NCBI GenBank assembly: GCA_029268515.1
Contig: JAQWNP010000017.1
Location: 124,001-188,000 of the forward strand
Length of the DNA: 64,000 bases
DNA from: Phycisphaerales bacterium
GTDB taxonomy: Bacteria > Planctomycetota > Phycisphaerae > Phycisphaerales > SM1A02
Reading direction: 5' to 3'
The position numbers were made by a program, and so were the translations under genes. The notes beneath the pieces are model-generated. The model searched no databases. It had not been told where the DNA came from and saw only the letters and a list, made by a program, of their open reading frames with translations. Shown here in pieces: positions 55,401 through 62,292 of the stretch. The stretch's first letter is position 1. Every line of letters begins with the position of its first letter.

Positions 55401-55965
55401 TGGTTTCTTTCCTTGCAATCGTGATGGCGATGATTTAGTGGTCTTCGATCCGGAAAAGCAAGACCTTGAGATTGAGCGTTTTTCATTTCCTCGACAAGAA
55501 GCGAGACAGCGCCGTTGTATCAGTGACTTCTTTCTGCCATTGGATTCTGGTCGGCGCGATGTAGTGGGTTTTCATTGTGTCACGATGGGAGCTGAGATTG
55601 ACAGGCAGGCAAAGCAACTCTTTGAGCGCAATGAATACACCGAGTATCTCTATCTACATGGCCTCGGTGTAGAGGCAACCGAGGCGCTTGCAGAACTTTG
55701 GCATAAGCGCATGCGAGCAGAACTTGGCATCGGTGATAGTGATGCGACACAGATTCGGCAGCTGTTTACTCAGAAATATAGAGGTAGTCGATATAGTTTT
55801 GGCTATCCCGCTTGTCCTGAGATGTCAGATCAAGAGAAGCTCTTTCGACTCATTCGACCTGAACGTATTGGGTGCGTACTGACCGAGAACTTCCAGATTG
55901 ACCCTGAGCAGTCTACGAGCGCGATCGTGGTTCATCACCCGGCGGCAAAGTACTTCAATGTATAG
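52423..55965 (+). CDS. metH: Cobalamin-dependent methionine synthase
   Basis: MetH transfers the methyl group from 5-methyltetrahydrofolate to homocysteine via methylcobalamin (cytoplasm). The 1180-residue protein has all four modules. The homocysteine domain (about 12-320) has DGAMGTALQ and the zinc cysteines in NCATGP and VGGCCGTTP. The pterin domain (about 345-600) has IAERTNANGSRKFKRLL and LMFDPLTF. The B12 domain (about 640-880) has the DVHDIGKNLV motif with the cobalt-ligating His. The C-terminal AdoMet-reactivation domain (about 900-1180) has YGFFPCNRDGDDL and SFGYPACPEMSDQ. Full length matches the 1200-1230 norm. A GNAT gene follows. Confidence 0.97.
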   Translation: MSNNIQSSQSSSLLRQLEQRVLIADGAMGTALQGLDLQIEEDYLGRENCVDVLVRSRPELIQSVHESFLEVGCDLISTDSFGANVLTLNEFDKELTEWCFDLNREAATIARAAADRYSTNEKPRFVLGSMGPGTKLISLGQVSWNEMVDSYQRQANGLIAGGVDAFLIETCQDLLQTKCAINACLAALDDVSKSATDIPIFVSVTIEATGTMLLGTEISAAISALRSFPIAALGLNCATGPTEMSEHLSVLSKRWDRHILVMPNAGLPVLVEGKTQFPLRPEPFARSMLRFIDDYGVSLVGGCCGTTPDHLSALVEGVGNRSASVRVPEENRAGCTSLYQHVDYKQELSILTIAERTNANGSRKFKRLLDEEDWDGLVSMAREEVRGGGQALDVCVDFVGRNGVADMQEVASRFAKQIQAPLMLDSTDAAVLRAGLERCGGKCIVNSINLEDGEKRFDDVCPLLQEFGAGCVALTIDEDPQAGMAKTAQRKLEIAERMHDLYVNKWGLDERDLMFDPLTFTIATGMEADRRLGLETLEGISLIAKRFPECGIILGLSNISFGLLPAARQVLNSVFLHEAVERGLTAAILHASKIRPRNRIDDDHWQAALWLIHNSRDDRRPEGMDASFDPLVHFIGLFEDAAEQVDVVEMATLSIEQRLHMHIVNGELEALAENLDEALKEYGPLEIINKYLLGGMKEVGELFGSGQMQLPFVLQSAQVMKKAVAYLEPYMDKSDNPGRATVVLATVAGDVHDIGKNLVDIILSNNGYTVENIGIKQQLSQIIDAAERVEADAVGMSGLLVKSVGVMEENLKELNARSLTMPVLVGGAALTRGHAEEHLRNLYDGSLYYGRDAFEALRICEMLADGKLAGLDTEIDDRVVKRKAANERAVSMREADSIRRAVVESPPALEVLPSEALPVAPFWGERLVEGIDLEQIYPFINKVALFRGQWGFRKGAQSPEEDKMKLEEIAEPTLKRLQDHCRAEKILRPQVVYGFFPCNRDGDDLVVFDPEKQDLEIERFSFPRQEARQRRCISDFFLPLDSGRRDVVGFHCVTMGAEIDRQAKQLFERNEYTEYLYLHGLGVEATEALAELWHKRMRAELGIGDSDATQIRQLFTQKYRGSRYSFGYPACPEMSDQEKLFRLIRPERIGCVLTENFQIDPEQSTSAIVVHHPAAKYFNV

Positions 55966-55976
55966 GACGGTCTCTT

Positions 55977-56465
55977 ATGGCGATTGATCTTGTGATTGAC
56001 ATACAGCCAGCAACAATGCCACCCACGAAGAACTGTGCATCGCATTGTGGGCCAATTCTCAGAGCGCTGCCAGAATGGTTTGGGATTGAGCCAACCACCA
56101 AGGCATACATTGAATCGACTGATCAAATGCCAACCATCTTGGCCTTTGACGGACAGCGAGCGGTTGGTTTCCTGACGCTGAATCGACACTTTCCGCAGTC
56201 AGCTGAAATACACGTGGTTGGTGTGCATCCTGATTATCATCGTCAAGGTGTTGGGCGCATGCTCCAGGCTGAGGCAGAGCGTTGGTGTCGGGAGCAGGGG
56301 GTACGACTGCTTCAAGTCAAGACCGTCTCTGAAGGACGGGAATGTCCGCACTACAAGAAGACCCGTGCGTTCTATCTGTCAATGGGATTTGTGCCGCTTG
56401 AGGTATTCCCGACCTTATGGGACGAAGCATGTCCTTGTCTACAGCTTGTTAAACCACTGCTATGA
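55977..56465 (+). CDS. GNAT-family N-acetyltransferase
   Basis: The 162-residue protein has the GNAT core: beta strand TILAFDGQRAVGFLTLNRHF, the acetyl-CoA binding motif A VVGVHPDYHRQGVGRMLQAEAERW (Q/RxxGxG/A as RQGVGR) and motif B FYLSMGFVPLEVF. The substrate is unknown. It begins 11 bases after metH and its stop overlaps the start of the CPBP-family gene (ATGA). The first 30 residues may lie outside the core. Confidence 0.88.
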   Translation: MAIDLVIDIQPATMPPTKNCASHCGPILRALPEWFGIEPTTKAYIESTDQMPTILAFDGQRAVGFLTLNRHFPQSAEIHVVGVHPDYHRQGVGRMLQAEAERWCREQGVRLLQVKTVSEGRECPHYKKTRAFYLSMGFVPLEVFPTLWDEACPCLQLVKPLL

Positions 56466-57160
56466 CAGCGGGCTTTTCACGAATGCCCTCCCTGTTCGTG
56501 GTTGTCTTAGTCGTCAGTCTTCCGACCATTGGAGTGTTATTTGCAATGGCTGTACCAAGTACAGCTGGGACAGTGACCGGAAAGCTGATCTATGCACTTT
56601 GCAAAGTAGGATTGCTGAGTGTGCCTTTGCTATGGCATTTTGGAATAGAGCGTCGTCGCATTGAAGTCCGGCAGCCAACGACTTCGGGCTTACTGCTCGG
56701 TGTGTTGACAGGTCTCGTGATCAGTTGCGTCATTATCGTTGTCTATCTACTGGCAGGGCAGTGGTTGGTCGATCCAGAAGTGATGCGGGAAGCTGCAGCG
56801 CGTTCTGGTCTTGCGGATCGATCTCTTTATCTTTGGCTGGCAGCCTACATCATTTTCTTCAACAGTCTTTTAGAAGAATATGTATGGCGATGGTTCGTCT
56901 ATGAAAAATGTTGTCTGTTGGTTGGATCGGTGACTGCAGTGGCACTTGCTGCGTTCTTGTTTACGATTCATCACATCGTGGCTTTGTCATGTCAATTCGA
57001 ACTACCCGTCATCATTGTTGGTTCTGTTGGTGTCTTTGCGGGTGGACTGATCTGGTCGTGGTGCTACCTCAAGACGAATTCGATTTGGTCAGGGTATGTG
57101 AGCCACATCTTGGTCGACATCGCTGTCTTTGTGGTGGGATGGATGATTTTGTTTGGTTGA
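56462..57160 (+). CDS. CPBP-family intramembrane metalloprotease
   Basis: The 232-residue protein has about seven membrane helices and all three motifs of the CPBP (CAAX-protease/bacteriocin-immunity) family: EEYVWR (Glu138, Glu139, Arg143), FTIHH (His170, His171) and HILVD (His215, Asp219). These residues bind the catalytic metal. Such proteins process prenylated proteins in eukaryotes; in bacteria the substrates are mostly unknown. The start overlaps the GNAT stop codon, so the two are probably translated together. Confidence 0.9.
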   Translation: MTAGFSRMPSLFVVVLVVSLPTIGVLFAMAVPSTAGTVTGKLIYALCKVGLLSVPLLWHFGIERRRIEVRQPTTSGLLLGVLTGLVISCVIIVVYLLAGQWLVDPEVMREAAARSGLADRSLYLWLAAYIIFFNSLLEEYVWRWFVYEKCCLLVGSVTAVALAAFLFTIHHIVALSCQFELPVIIVGSVGVFAGGLIWSWCYLKTNSIWSGYVSHILVDIAVFVVGWMILFG

Positions 57161-57628
57161 TCATAAGGTGGTGTATGGCCATTTGATTGACTTGATCGCT
57201 CATCAAGAGTGAATATGCTGCTCTGCACCGAGGGTCGGTTGCTAGCAGTCATCACTTGGAGTTCATATGATCTACTTGGTTGAGGACTCGTAGAAGAGTT
57301 CTTTTTAGGTTGTTGTTTTTTAAGCGAGCCTTTGGCTATGCGACACGGCTGGGATAGAAATCTTGATTGGTTTGTTACAAAGGCGATAGACCTATCTCCG
57401 CTCATTGATGGCCCAACTTGTTGGACCTTTGTTGTAACTACGAAGAAAGATATTGTTGATGTGGTGTTGGCACGCGCATGCGATCGTGTGTGCTAAGCAA
57501 AAGAGTAGCTGCAGAATATTGAGTAGCCGAGACAAAGCATTACGAGATTTGGAAACATTGAGAAGAGAGTATTTATCGCAACGCAATACAGAAATCAAAA
57601 GATAGGCACAAAAAAATAAGGGCTGGCT
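57161..57628. other. Intergenic region between the metH operon and the GYF_2 cluster
   Basis: This 468-base region is more AT-rich than its surroundings. It contains a terminator at 57284-57306 for the metH operon. The remaining 320 bases should carry the GYF_2 operon promoter; short antisense reading frames here look random and show no family motifs. No tRNA or repeat was recognised. Confidence 0.5.
57284..57306 (+). terminator. Probable terminator of the metH-GNAT-CPBP operon
   Basis: GGACTC (57284-57289) pairs with GAGTTC (57296-57301), one G-U pair, around a six-base loop; the stem extends by one A-T pair. Five T residues follow, then more T-rich sequence to about 57322. Confidence 0.55.
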
Positions 57629-59524
57629 ATGAGCAAGTACTATTTGCGGAGAGATGAAACAAGTGAAGTTATTTCAGATCTCACCTCTGAAGATCTCAAG
57701 AGAATGGCGATACAGGGTGAACTATCAGTTTCATATGAAGTGAGACGTTCTGGTAGTAAAAACTGGCACCCGATTTCTGAGATTCAAGGGCTTGCAAAAC
57801 AGGTTCGTCAGGCGAACGTATCAGAGGGGCTTGGACTACAGCTTCAGGATGACGAGGACGACCCTTTTGGGAGTATGCCTGATTTTGTAACAGGTCAATT
57901 TGAACAAGCGCCGCCGCCACCACCAATTGCAGCAGCGCCGCCGCCGCCGCCGCCGCCTCCGCCACCACCAATTGCAGCAGCGCCGCCGCCGCCACCACCA
58001 CCACCACCAATTGCAGCAGCGCCGCCGCCACCACCACCACCAGTTGCAGCAGCGCCACCGCCGCCACCGCCGCCACCACCAATTGCAGCAGCGCCGCCGC
58101 CGCCACCACCACCACCAATTGCAGCAGCGCCGCCGCCGCCGCCACCGCCACCACCAATTGCAGCAGCGCCGCCGCCACCACCGCCACCGCCAGGGGGAAC
58201 GATGCCGCCGCCACCGCCGCCACCGCCAGGGGGAACGATGCCGCCACCACCACCGCCACCGCCAGGGGGAACGATGCCGCCGCCACCACCGCCACCGCCA
58301 GGGGGAACGATGCCGCCGCCACCGCCGCCACCACCAGGTGGAACGATGCCGCCGCCACCGCCAGGGGGACCGGTGCCATCAGGAGCTGGTTTTGATGCCG
58401 GAGCCGCCGCCGCATCTGCGGGCGCCGCGATGCGTGGTGTTTCAGATGGTTTGGGCATTGGTGCCCGACTCTGCGCCTGGATACTCGACTTTATTAGGGC
58501 ATTGCTGCCTCAAAAGATATTGGATGTCATCCTTGGCATCTCGCTCGTTGTTGGGCAGTGGGCTTTGTTGGTAGCTGCATTATTCATGTGCGCCTTTTTT
58601 ATCTATGCCGCATTTGAGGGAGATAGTGCAGAGCCTTTGCTTTATGTGTTGGCAACCGTGATCGGCTATCTGATTGCTGATTTTGTTGCGACACGTTTTG
58701 TTCATACGGCTCGAAAAGTGCTTAATGCCAGTGAGAGTTTTTTATCAGATACATCAGTGCTGGATGTCATTTCACTTTTGATCATCATTGCTACGATTTG
58801 GCTGAGCTATGAGCTGATTAAAGTGCACGAGCGTGCAGATCTTGGTATCGCCGTTGTTGCCGACATCATCCAGGGTATTGGGCTGTTACTTGTTGCGGCT
58901 ATTCCATTGCATGCAGCCTTGCTGAGAATTCGCACGGGTCAGCCAAAAAGAGCGAGCGAAGAAGGGGCTGGACTGCTTGCGGCAATATTCAAGGTGCCTC
59001 TTGCCGGCGCCCCAATTATTTTTGCCGCATTTATGCTCAGCGGCGCGATCGCAGTGATTGGAGGATTGATTGAAGTCATGGGCGATGGTCCGAGTCGTTT
59101 GGCTGAGCTCTATATTACAGGTGGTATGAAGGCAATTTTTTATGGTGTCTTGTTCCCACCTTTGGCCTATCTCTTCTTTGTCATCTACATGCTCATCATT
59201 GATCTTATTCAAGCAGTGGTGAGAGCTTGTGAAGTAAAAATGGAAGACCCCGCGCGAGAGCGCGTGCTTGCGGCCGAGTTCGCCTCCGCATCTGAGCTCT
59301 CATCAGATTCACTTGAATTGGTTGGTGAATCAGCCGGTGTCGCTGCTGGTGAAGCAGTTGCCAGCGTGCTCATTATGGTCGCAAGTGAAGAAGAACAACA
59401 AGAACAAGAAGAAGAGACACTGGCAGCACAAGAATCTCATGAGTCTGAGTCTGAGTCTGAGTCTGATGATGTAGATGACGATGCAGACGAAGAGGATGAC
59501 AAGGAGGCTTCTGATGACAGCTGA
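57629..59524 (+). CDS. GYF_2-domain membrane protein with polyproline repeats
   Basis: The 631-residue protein has an N-terminal GYF_2 domain (1-55: YYLRRDETSEVISDLTSEDL, then NWHPISEI), a short acidic linker, a polyproline region (95-250), an Ala-rich linker, about six membrane helices (285-545) and an acidic tail with SESESESDD. The polyproline part has seven blocks of five to eleven Pro separated by IAAA/VAAA, then five PPPPPPPPGGTM units. In eukaryotes GYF domains bind PPG-containing proline-rich peptides. Here the ligand-like repeats and the domain lie in one protein. It opens a four-gene set of GYF_2 proteins. TAAGGG precedes the ATG. Confidence 0.88.
   Translation: MSKYYLRRDETSEVISDLTSEDLKRMAIQGELSVSYEVRRSGSKNWHPISEIQGLAKQVRQANVSEGLGLQLQDDEDDPFGSMPDFVTGQFEQAPPPPPIAAAPPPPPPPPPPPIAAAPPPPPPPPPIAAAPPPPPPPVAAAPPPPPPPPPIAAAPPPPPPPPIAAAPPPPPPPPPIAAAPPPPPPPPGGTMPPPPPPPPGGTMPPPPPPPPGGTMPPPPPPPPGGTMPPPPPPPPGGTMPPPPPGGPVPSGAGFDAGAAAASAGAAMRGVSDGLGIGARLCAWILDFIRALLPQKILDVILGISLVVGQWALLVAALFMCAFFIYAAFEGDSAEPLLYVLATVIGYLIADFVATRFVHTARKVLNASESFLSDTSVLDVISLLIIIATIWLSYELIKVHERADLGIAVVADIIQGIGLLLVAAIPLHAALLRIRTGQPKRASEEGAGLLAAIFKVPLAGAPIIFAAFMLSGAIAVIGGLIEVMGDGPSRLAELYITGGMKAIFYGVLFPPLAYLFFVIYMLIIDLIQAVVRACEVKMEDPARERVLAAEFASASELSSDSLELVGESAGVAAGEAVASVLIMVASEEEQQEQEEETLAAQESHESESESESDDVDDDADEEDDKEASDDS
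57908..58192 (+). repeat. Tandem repeat encoding polyproline-(I/V)AAA blocks
   Basis: Seven irregular units of CCG/CCA codons are separated by ATTGCAGCAGCG (one GTTGCAGCAGCG). Unit length varies from about 27 to 45 bases, which suggests expansion and contraction by slippage or recombination. Confidence 0.92.
58193..58372 (+). repeat. 36-base tandem repeat encoding GGTM-(P)8
   Basis: GGGGGAACGATG or a one-base variant starts at 58193, 58229, 58265, 58301 and 58337, an exact 36-base period. Between copies only synonymous CCG/CCA changes occur. A shortened unit follows the last copy. Confidence 0.93.
59441..59464 (+). repeat. Hexanucleotide microsatellite (GAGTCT)4
   Basis: Four perfect GAGTCT copies encode the Glu-Ser run in the acidic tail of the polyproline GYF_2 protein. 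Confidence 0.85.
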
Positions 59525-60197
59525 GGGTTATATCTACGTTGATGACAGTGGTGTTCAGCATGGTCCATTTGATGGTCAGGCACTGCAGGCAATGGCTCAG
59601 CAGGGGCAATTGCATGCCAACACGTATGTGCGCCATACCAATGAAACTGAGTGGAGTCTGGCTTCGACTTGGCCATGGCTTGGATTCGCAGCAGCGCCAG
59701 CTGTAGCGGCAACAGGTGCCGGTGGCTCTGCTCAAATGAGTCAAGCGTGGCGCAATCTGGCCCAGCGCACCAATCTTTCTCAGGGCACATTGTTGGGTAT
59801 TATCATCGGAATTGTGGTGATTATTGCGTTGGTGATCGTCTTCATGAGCGGTGGCGGCGGGCCGAAAGGCGCCGTCAATTCAATGCAAGCGGCCTCAACA
59901 GCGATCACCCGTGCTGTCCAGAGCGGTGATGCCAATGGCATGATTGATGGTCTGGAACATCTCGTTGAAGGTATGGAGCAGCTTGCCAAAATGAAGGATC
60001 AGATAGAGGCGATGCCAACCGAGGAGCAAATGAAGTTTGCTGGAGAGTTGATGGGTTCGATGGCTGGACTCCAGTCGATGGCGCAACTGCAGAGCAATCC
60101 GCAGATGGCCCAAGAGATGATGACCAATCCGGCATTACAAGCGCGTCTTGAAAATTTGCAGAAGCGCATGCGTGACGCTCAGCGAAGCATGCCATAG
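59514..60197 (+). CDS. GYF_2-domain membrane protein with Met-rich, STI1-like tail
   Basis: The 227-residue protein has a GYF_2 domain at 5-58 (GYIYVDDSGVQHGPF, then TYVRHTNETEWSLAS), a linker, one membrane helix (about 93-112, LLGIIIGIVVIIALVIVFM) and a helical tail. The end of the tail (SNPQMAQEMMTNPALQARL) has the NPxM...NPxL pattern of STI1 chaperone-binding repeats. I chose the ATG at 59514 because AAGGAGG (59501-59507) lies six bases upstream; it overlaps the preceding gene by 11 bases. A longer frame from 59475 lacks such a site. The tail probably projects outside the cytoplasm or into it depending on topology, which is not clear. Confidence 0.82.
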   Translation: MTAEGYIYVDDSGVQHGPFDGQALQAMAQQGQLHANTYVRHTNETEWSLASTWPWLGFAAAPAVAATGAGGSAQMSQAWRNLAQRTNLSQGTLLGIIIGIVVIIALVIVFMSGGGGPKGAVNSMQAASTAITRAVQSGDANGMIDGLEHLVEGMEQLAKMKDQIEAMPTEEQMKFAGELMGSMAGLQSMAQLQSNPQMAQEMMTNPALQARLENLQKRMRDAQRSMP

Positions 60198-60215
60198 TTA
60201 GGAGCAGATGACGAA

Positions 60216-61154
60216 ATGGCTGATGGCTATATCTATGTTGATGACAGTGGAGCCCAACATGGGCCTGTGACGGTCAAGCAACTGCGAGCGCTGGTTAAAG
60301 CAGGGCGAATCAAGCCGAACAACTACGTTCGTCATTCCAATGACCAGCAATGGACACTGGCGTCTGATTTGCAAATTCCTGGCGTCCATGCAGCGACGGC
60401 GGTCACCTTGGACAATCACGGGCAGGGATCAGATCAATCTGGTGGGCGTGGTCTGACAGGCGTCCTGTTTGGCGTTTTCTTTTGGATCTGTGCTGTCATT
60501 GGCTTGTTGTGTATTGCTGCTTTTGTGACCTGGATTTGTCTAGCCGATGATCAACGGATCAAAGTGCACGACTATGTCGGTGAGAAAGCGCCTTGGTTGA
60601 TGATAGAAGGTGATAGTCACAGTGGTAGCGCCAGCAAATCAAATAAAGATCAACCGCCGGCGAGTGAAGTAAGTACTTCAGAAGACACCACTCCAGTTGC
60701 AAGCAGTAGTGGTGCATCTAGTTGGTTAATCAATGCGGATGATGGCGTACTGTATACGGCGCTTCATCGCATGAAAGAAACATCAAGAGTAGTTTACGAG
60801 GAGTGTAATCCTCAGGCGATTGCTAATATGAGTGTGAGTCAAGGTGAATCGCTGACTAAAAGATCTATGGACAATATGTGTGCAAGTTTGTTGGATTACC
60901 TTGAAGCGATGCCGGATTACAGCTCTGCTATCAAAGAGATAATGACACCAGCGCAGTTTGACAAATTCAAGCTGATTTATAACCCCTTTCAAGCTGGAGG
61001 TAGCCTCTGGATGTCAGTGACTTGTTGTGACAATCGCGCGAATATGCTCTGTGATGATTATCCTGGCTTAGCGTTGCCGATCTATAAGTATTCGGAGTCG
61101 GTTATTAGCATCTTCAAAGATCCTTCATTGCTTGAAACATTGGGCGATAGCTAA
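60216..61154 (+). CDS. GYF_2-domain membrane protein with unknown C-terminal domain
   Basis: The 312-residue protein has a GYF_2 domain at 3-55 (GYIYVDDSGAQHGPV, then NYVRHSNDQQWTLAS) nearly identical in pattern to its neighbours. One membrane helix follows at about 84-110 (VLFGVFFWICAVIGLLCIAA), then a Ser/Lys linker and a soluble domain of about 140 residues (170-312) that I do not recognise. That domain contains paired cysteines (TCCDN) and an NPFQAGGSLWMSVT strand-like segment. AGGAG lies upstream. It begins 18 bases after the previous gene. Confidence 0.8.
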   Translation: MADGYIYVDDSGAQHGPVTVKQLRALVKAGRIKPNNYVRHSNDQQWTLASDLQIPGVHAATAVTLDNHGQGSDQSGGRGLTGVLFGVFFWICAVIGLLCIAAFVTWICLADDQRIKVHDYVGEKAPWLMIEGDSHSGSASKSNKDQPPASEVSTSEDTTPVASSSGASSWLINADDGVLYTALHRMKETSRVVYEECNPQAIANMSVSQGESLTKRSMDNMCASLLDYLEAMPDYSSAIKEIMTPAQFDKFKLIYNPFQAGGSLWMSVTCCDNRANMLCDDYPGLALPIYKYSESVISIFKDPSLLETLGDS

Positions 61155-61197
61155 GTTACAGCTAAAACAGCAACATCTCTAAGTAGTCAACCTCGTT

Positions 61198-62292
61198 ATG
61201 ACTGAAGAACATCGAGAAACAGCCTCTGTTGGATACGTCTTCGTTGACGATACAGGGCAAGAGCACGGTCCATTTGAGGCCGAGGTCCTACAAGCGATGG
61301 CGCAGTGCGGGGAGTTTCACGCCAATAACTACGTGCGCCATAGCCACGAACAGGAATGGCATCTGGCATCAGATCTGGCATGGCTCGGTTTCGCGTCTTC
61401 TGCTGAAGCCTCGACAGAGACAGCAGTCAATCAGTCGCCATCAAATGGTCGTCTTTCGCCTCCAGTCATCATCGGGATTGTGATCGGCATTGTGATATTG
61501 ATCATCATCATTGCCACTTCAGGTGGTGGTGATGGTGACGGTGCGAAACCATCCAATGTGAGCCAATTGCAACTTGTCAATCACTATGAAGACATGCGAA
61601 AGGCGAGTGAACGATTGAATCAGGGAATCTATAATGGTGATCATCTTGTCGTTATAGCCAGCTGGACTGATTTCGCTGACGCGTGGGAAGCCATCGCTAA
61701 TGACGCAGTTTCTTTGCATCAGCTAGATGATGATCAAATGCTTGAGAAGCGAGAAGAACTAAGCGATTATGTGGGTAAAACGAGAGGTCTTAACCTTCAG
61801 AACATCAAGAGAAAAAACCCTGCCCTCGCCCGGCGCCTCAGTGCGGCTGAGTTCTTTGCAAAGTGTGAGAGGCAAGAGGATCGTATCTCCAAATCGCACA
61901 TGCAATGCCTAGAAATCATCAAAAATTTAGTGACCAAACGTGAGCGAGCCTTTGGTCAGTTAGGTGAATTCTGTAAGTCGCTCTGTTGGTACAACCAAGA
62001 CTGGGGCGGCACGTTCCCAATCAAAGATGGCTTGATCGATTGGGATTTACTTGTTGATTACTTTGATGAAGAGATGAGCCGTGATGAGATGTTTATTGAT
62101 CCATGGGGTCAAGAAATTGGGTTTACCTGGCTTGACTACAAGCGTGACGTGACACAGTTACCTGAGGAGCGGAAGAAAGGTGACTATTTTGAGATTCAAT
62201 TCACGTCCTATGGCGCTGACGGAACTCCTGGCGGACAGGGTGATGCGGCCGATGTCATTGTCGGATGTGGTTGTGCGTTCACTGCCCACTAA
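61198..62292 (+). CDS. GYF_2-domain membrane protein with GspG-like C-terminal domain
   Basis: The 364-residue protein has a GYF_2 domain at 12-63 (GYVFVDDTGQEHGPF, then NYVRHSHEQEWHLAS), one membrane helix (89-107) and a helical region (125-255). The C-terminal segment at about 298-352 resembles the globular end of GspG pseudopilins: DPWGQEIGF (301-309), then FEIQFTSYGADGTPGGQGDA with Asp residues placed as in the family calcium loop. There is no prepilin leader (no GFTLxE), so it is not itself a pseudopilin. The stop codon overlaps the convergent glyS stop by four bases. Confidence 0.82.
   Translation: MTEEHRETASVGYVFVDDTGQEHGPFEAEVLQAMAQCGEFHANNYVRHSHEQEWHLASDLAWLGFASSAEASTETAVNQSPSNGRLSPPVIIGIVIGIVILIIIIATSGGGDGDGAKPSNVSQLQLVNHYEDMRKASERLNQGIYNGDHLVVIASWTDFADAWEAIANDAVSLHQLDDDQMLEKREELSDYVGKTRGLNLQNIKRKNPALARRLSAAEFFAKCERQEDRISKSHMQCLEIIKNLVTKRERAFGQLGEFCKSLCWYNQDWGGTFPIKDGLIDWDLLVDYFDEEMSRDEMFIDPWGQEIGFTWLDYKRDVTQLPEERKKGDYFEIQFTSYGADGTPGGQGDAADVIVGCGCAFTAH

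Noticed and set aside
57908-58372. Possible CRISPR array
   Set aside because: The repeats are in-frame coding repeats without unique spacers, and there are no cas genes.
57696-58574. Long open frames in both strands over the polyproline repeats (Gly-rich, His/Arg-rich and Ala/Val-rich translations)
   Set aside because: They are artefacts of the CCG/CCA repeat composition. Only the GYF_2 frame has a recognisable domain, flanking membrane helices and a ribosome-binding site.
61198-62292. Fourth GYF_2 protein as a true pseudopilin
   Set aside because: It lacks a prepilin leader and the GFTLxE cleavage motif; only the globular end resembles GspG.
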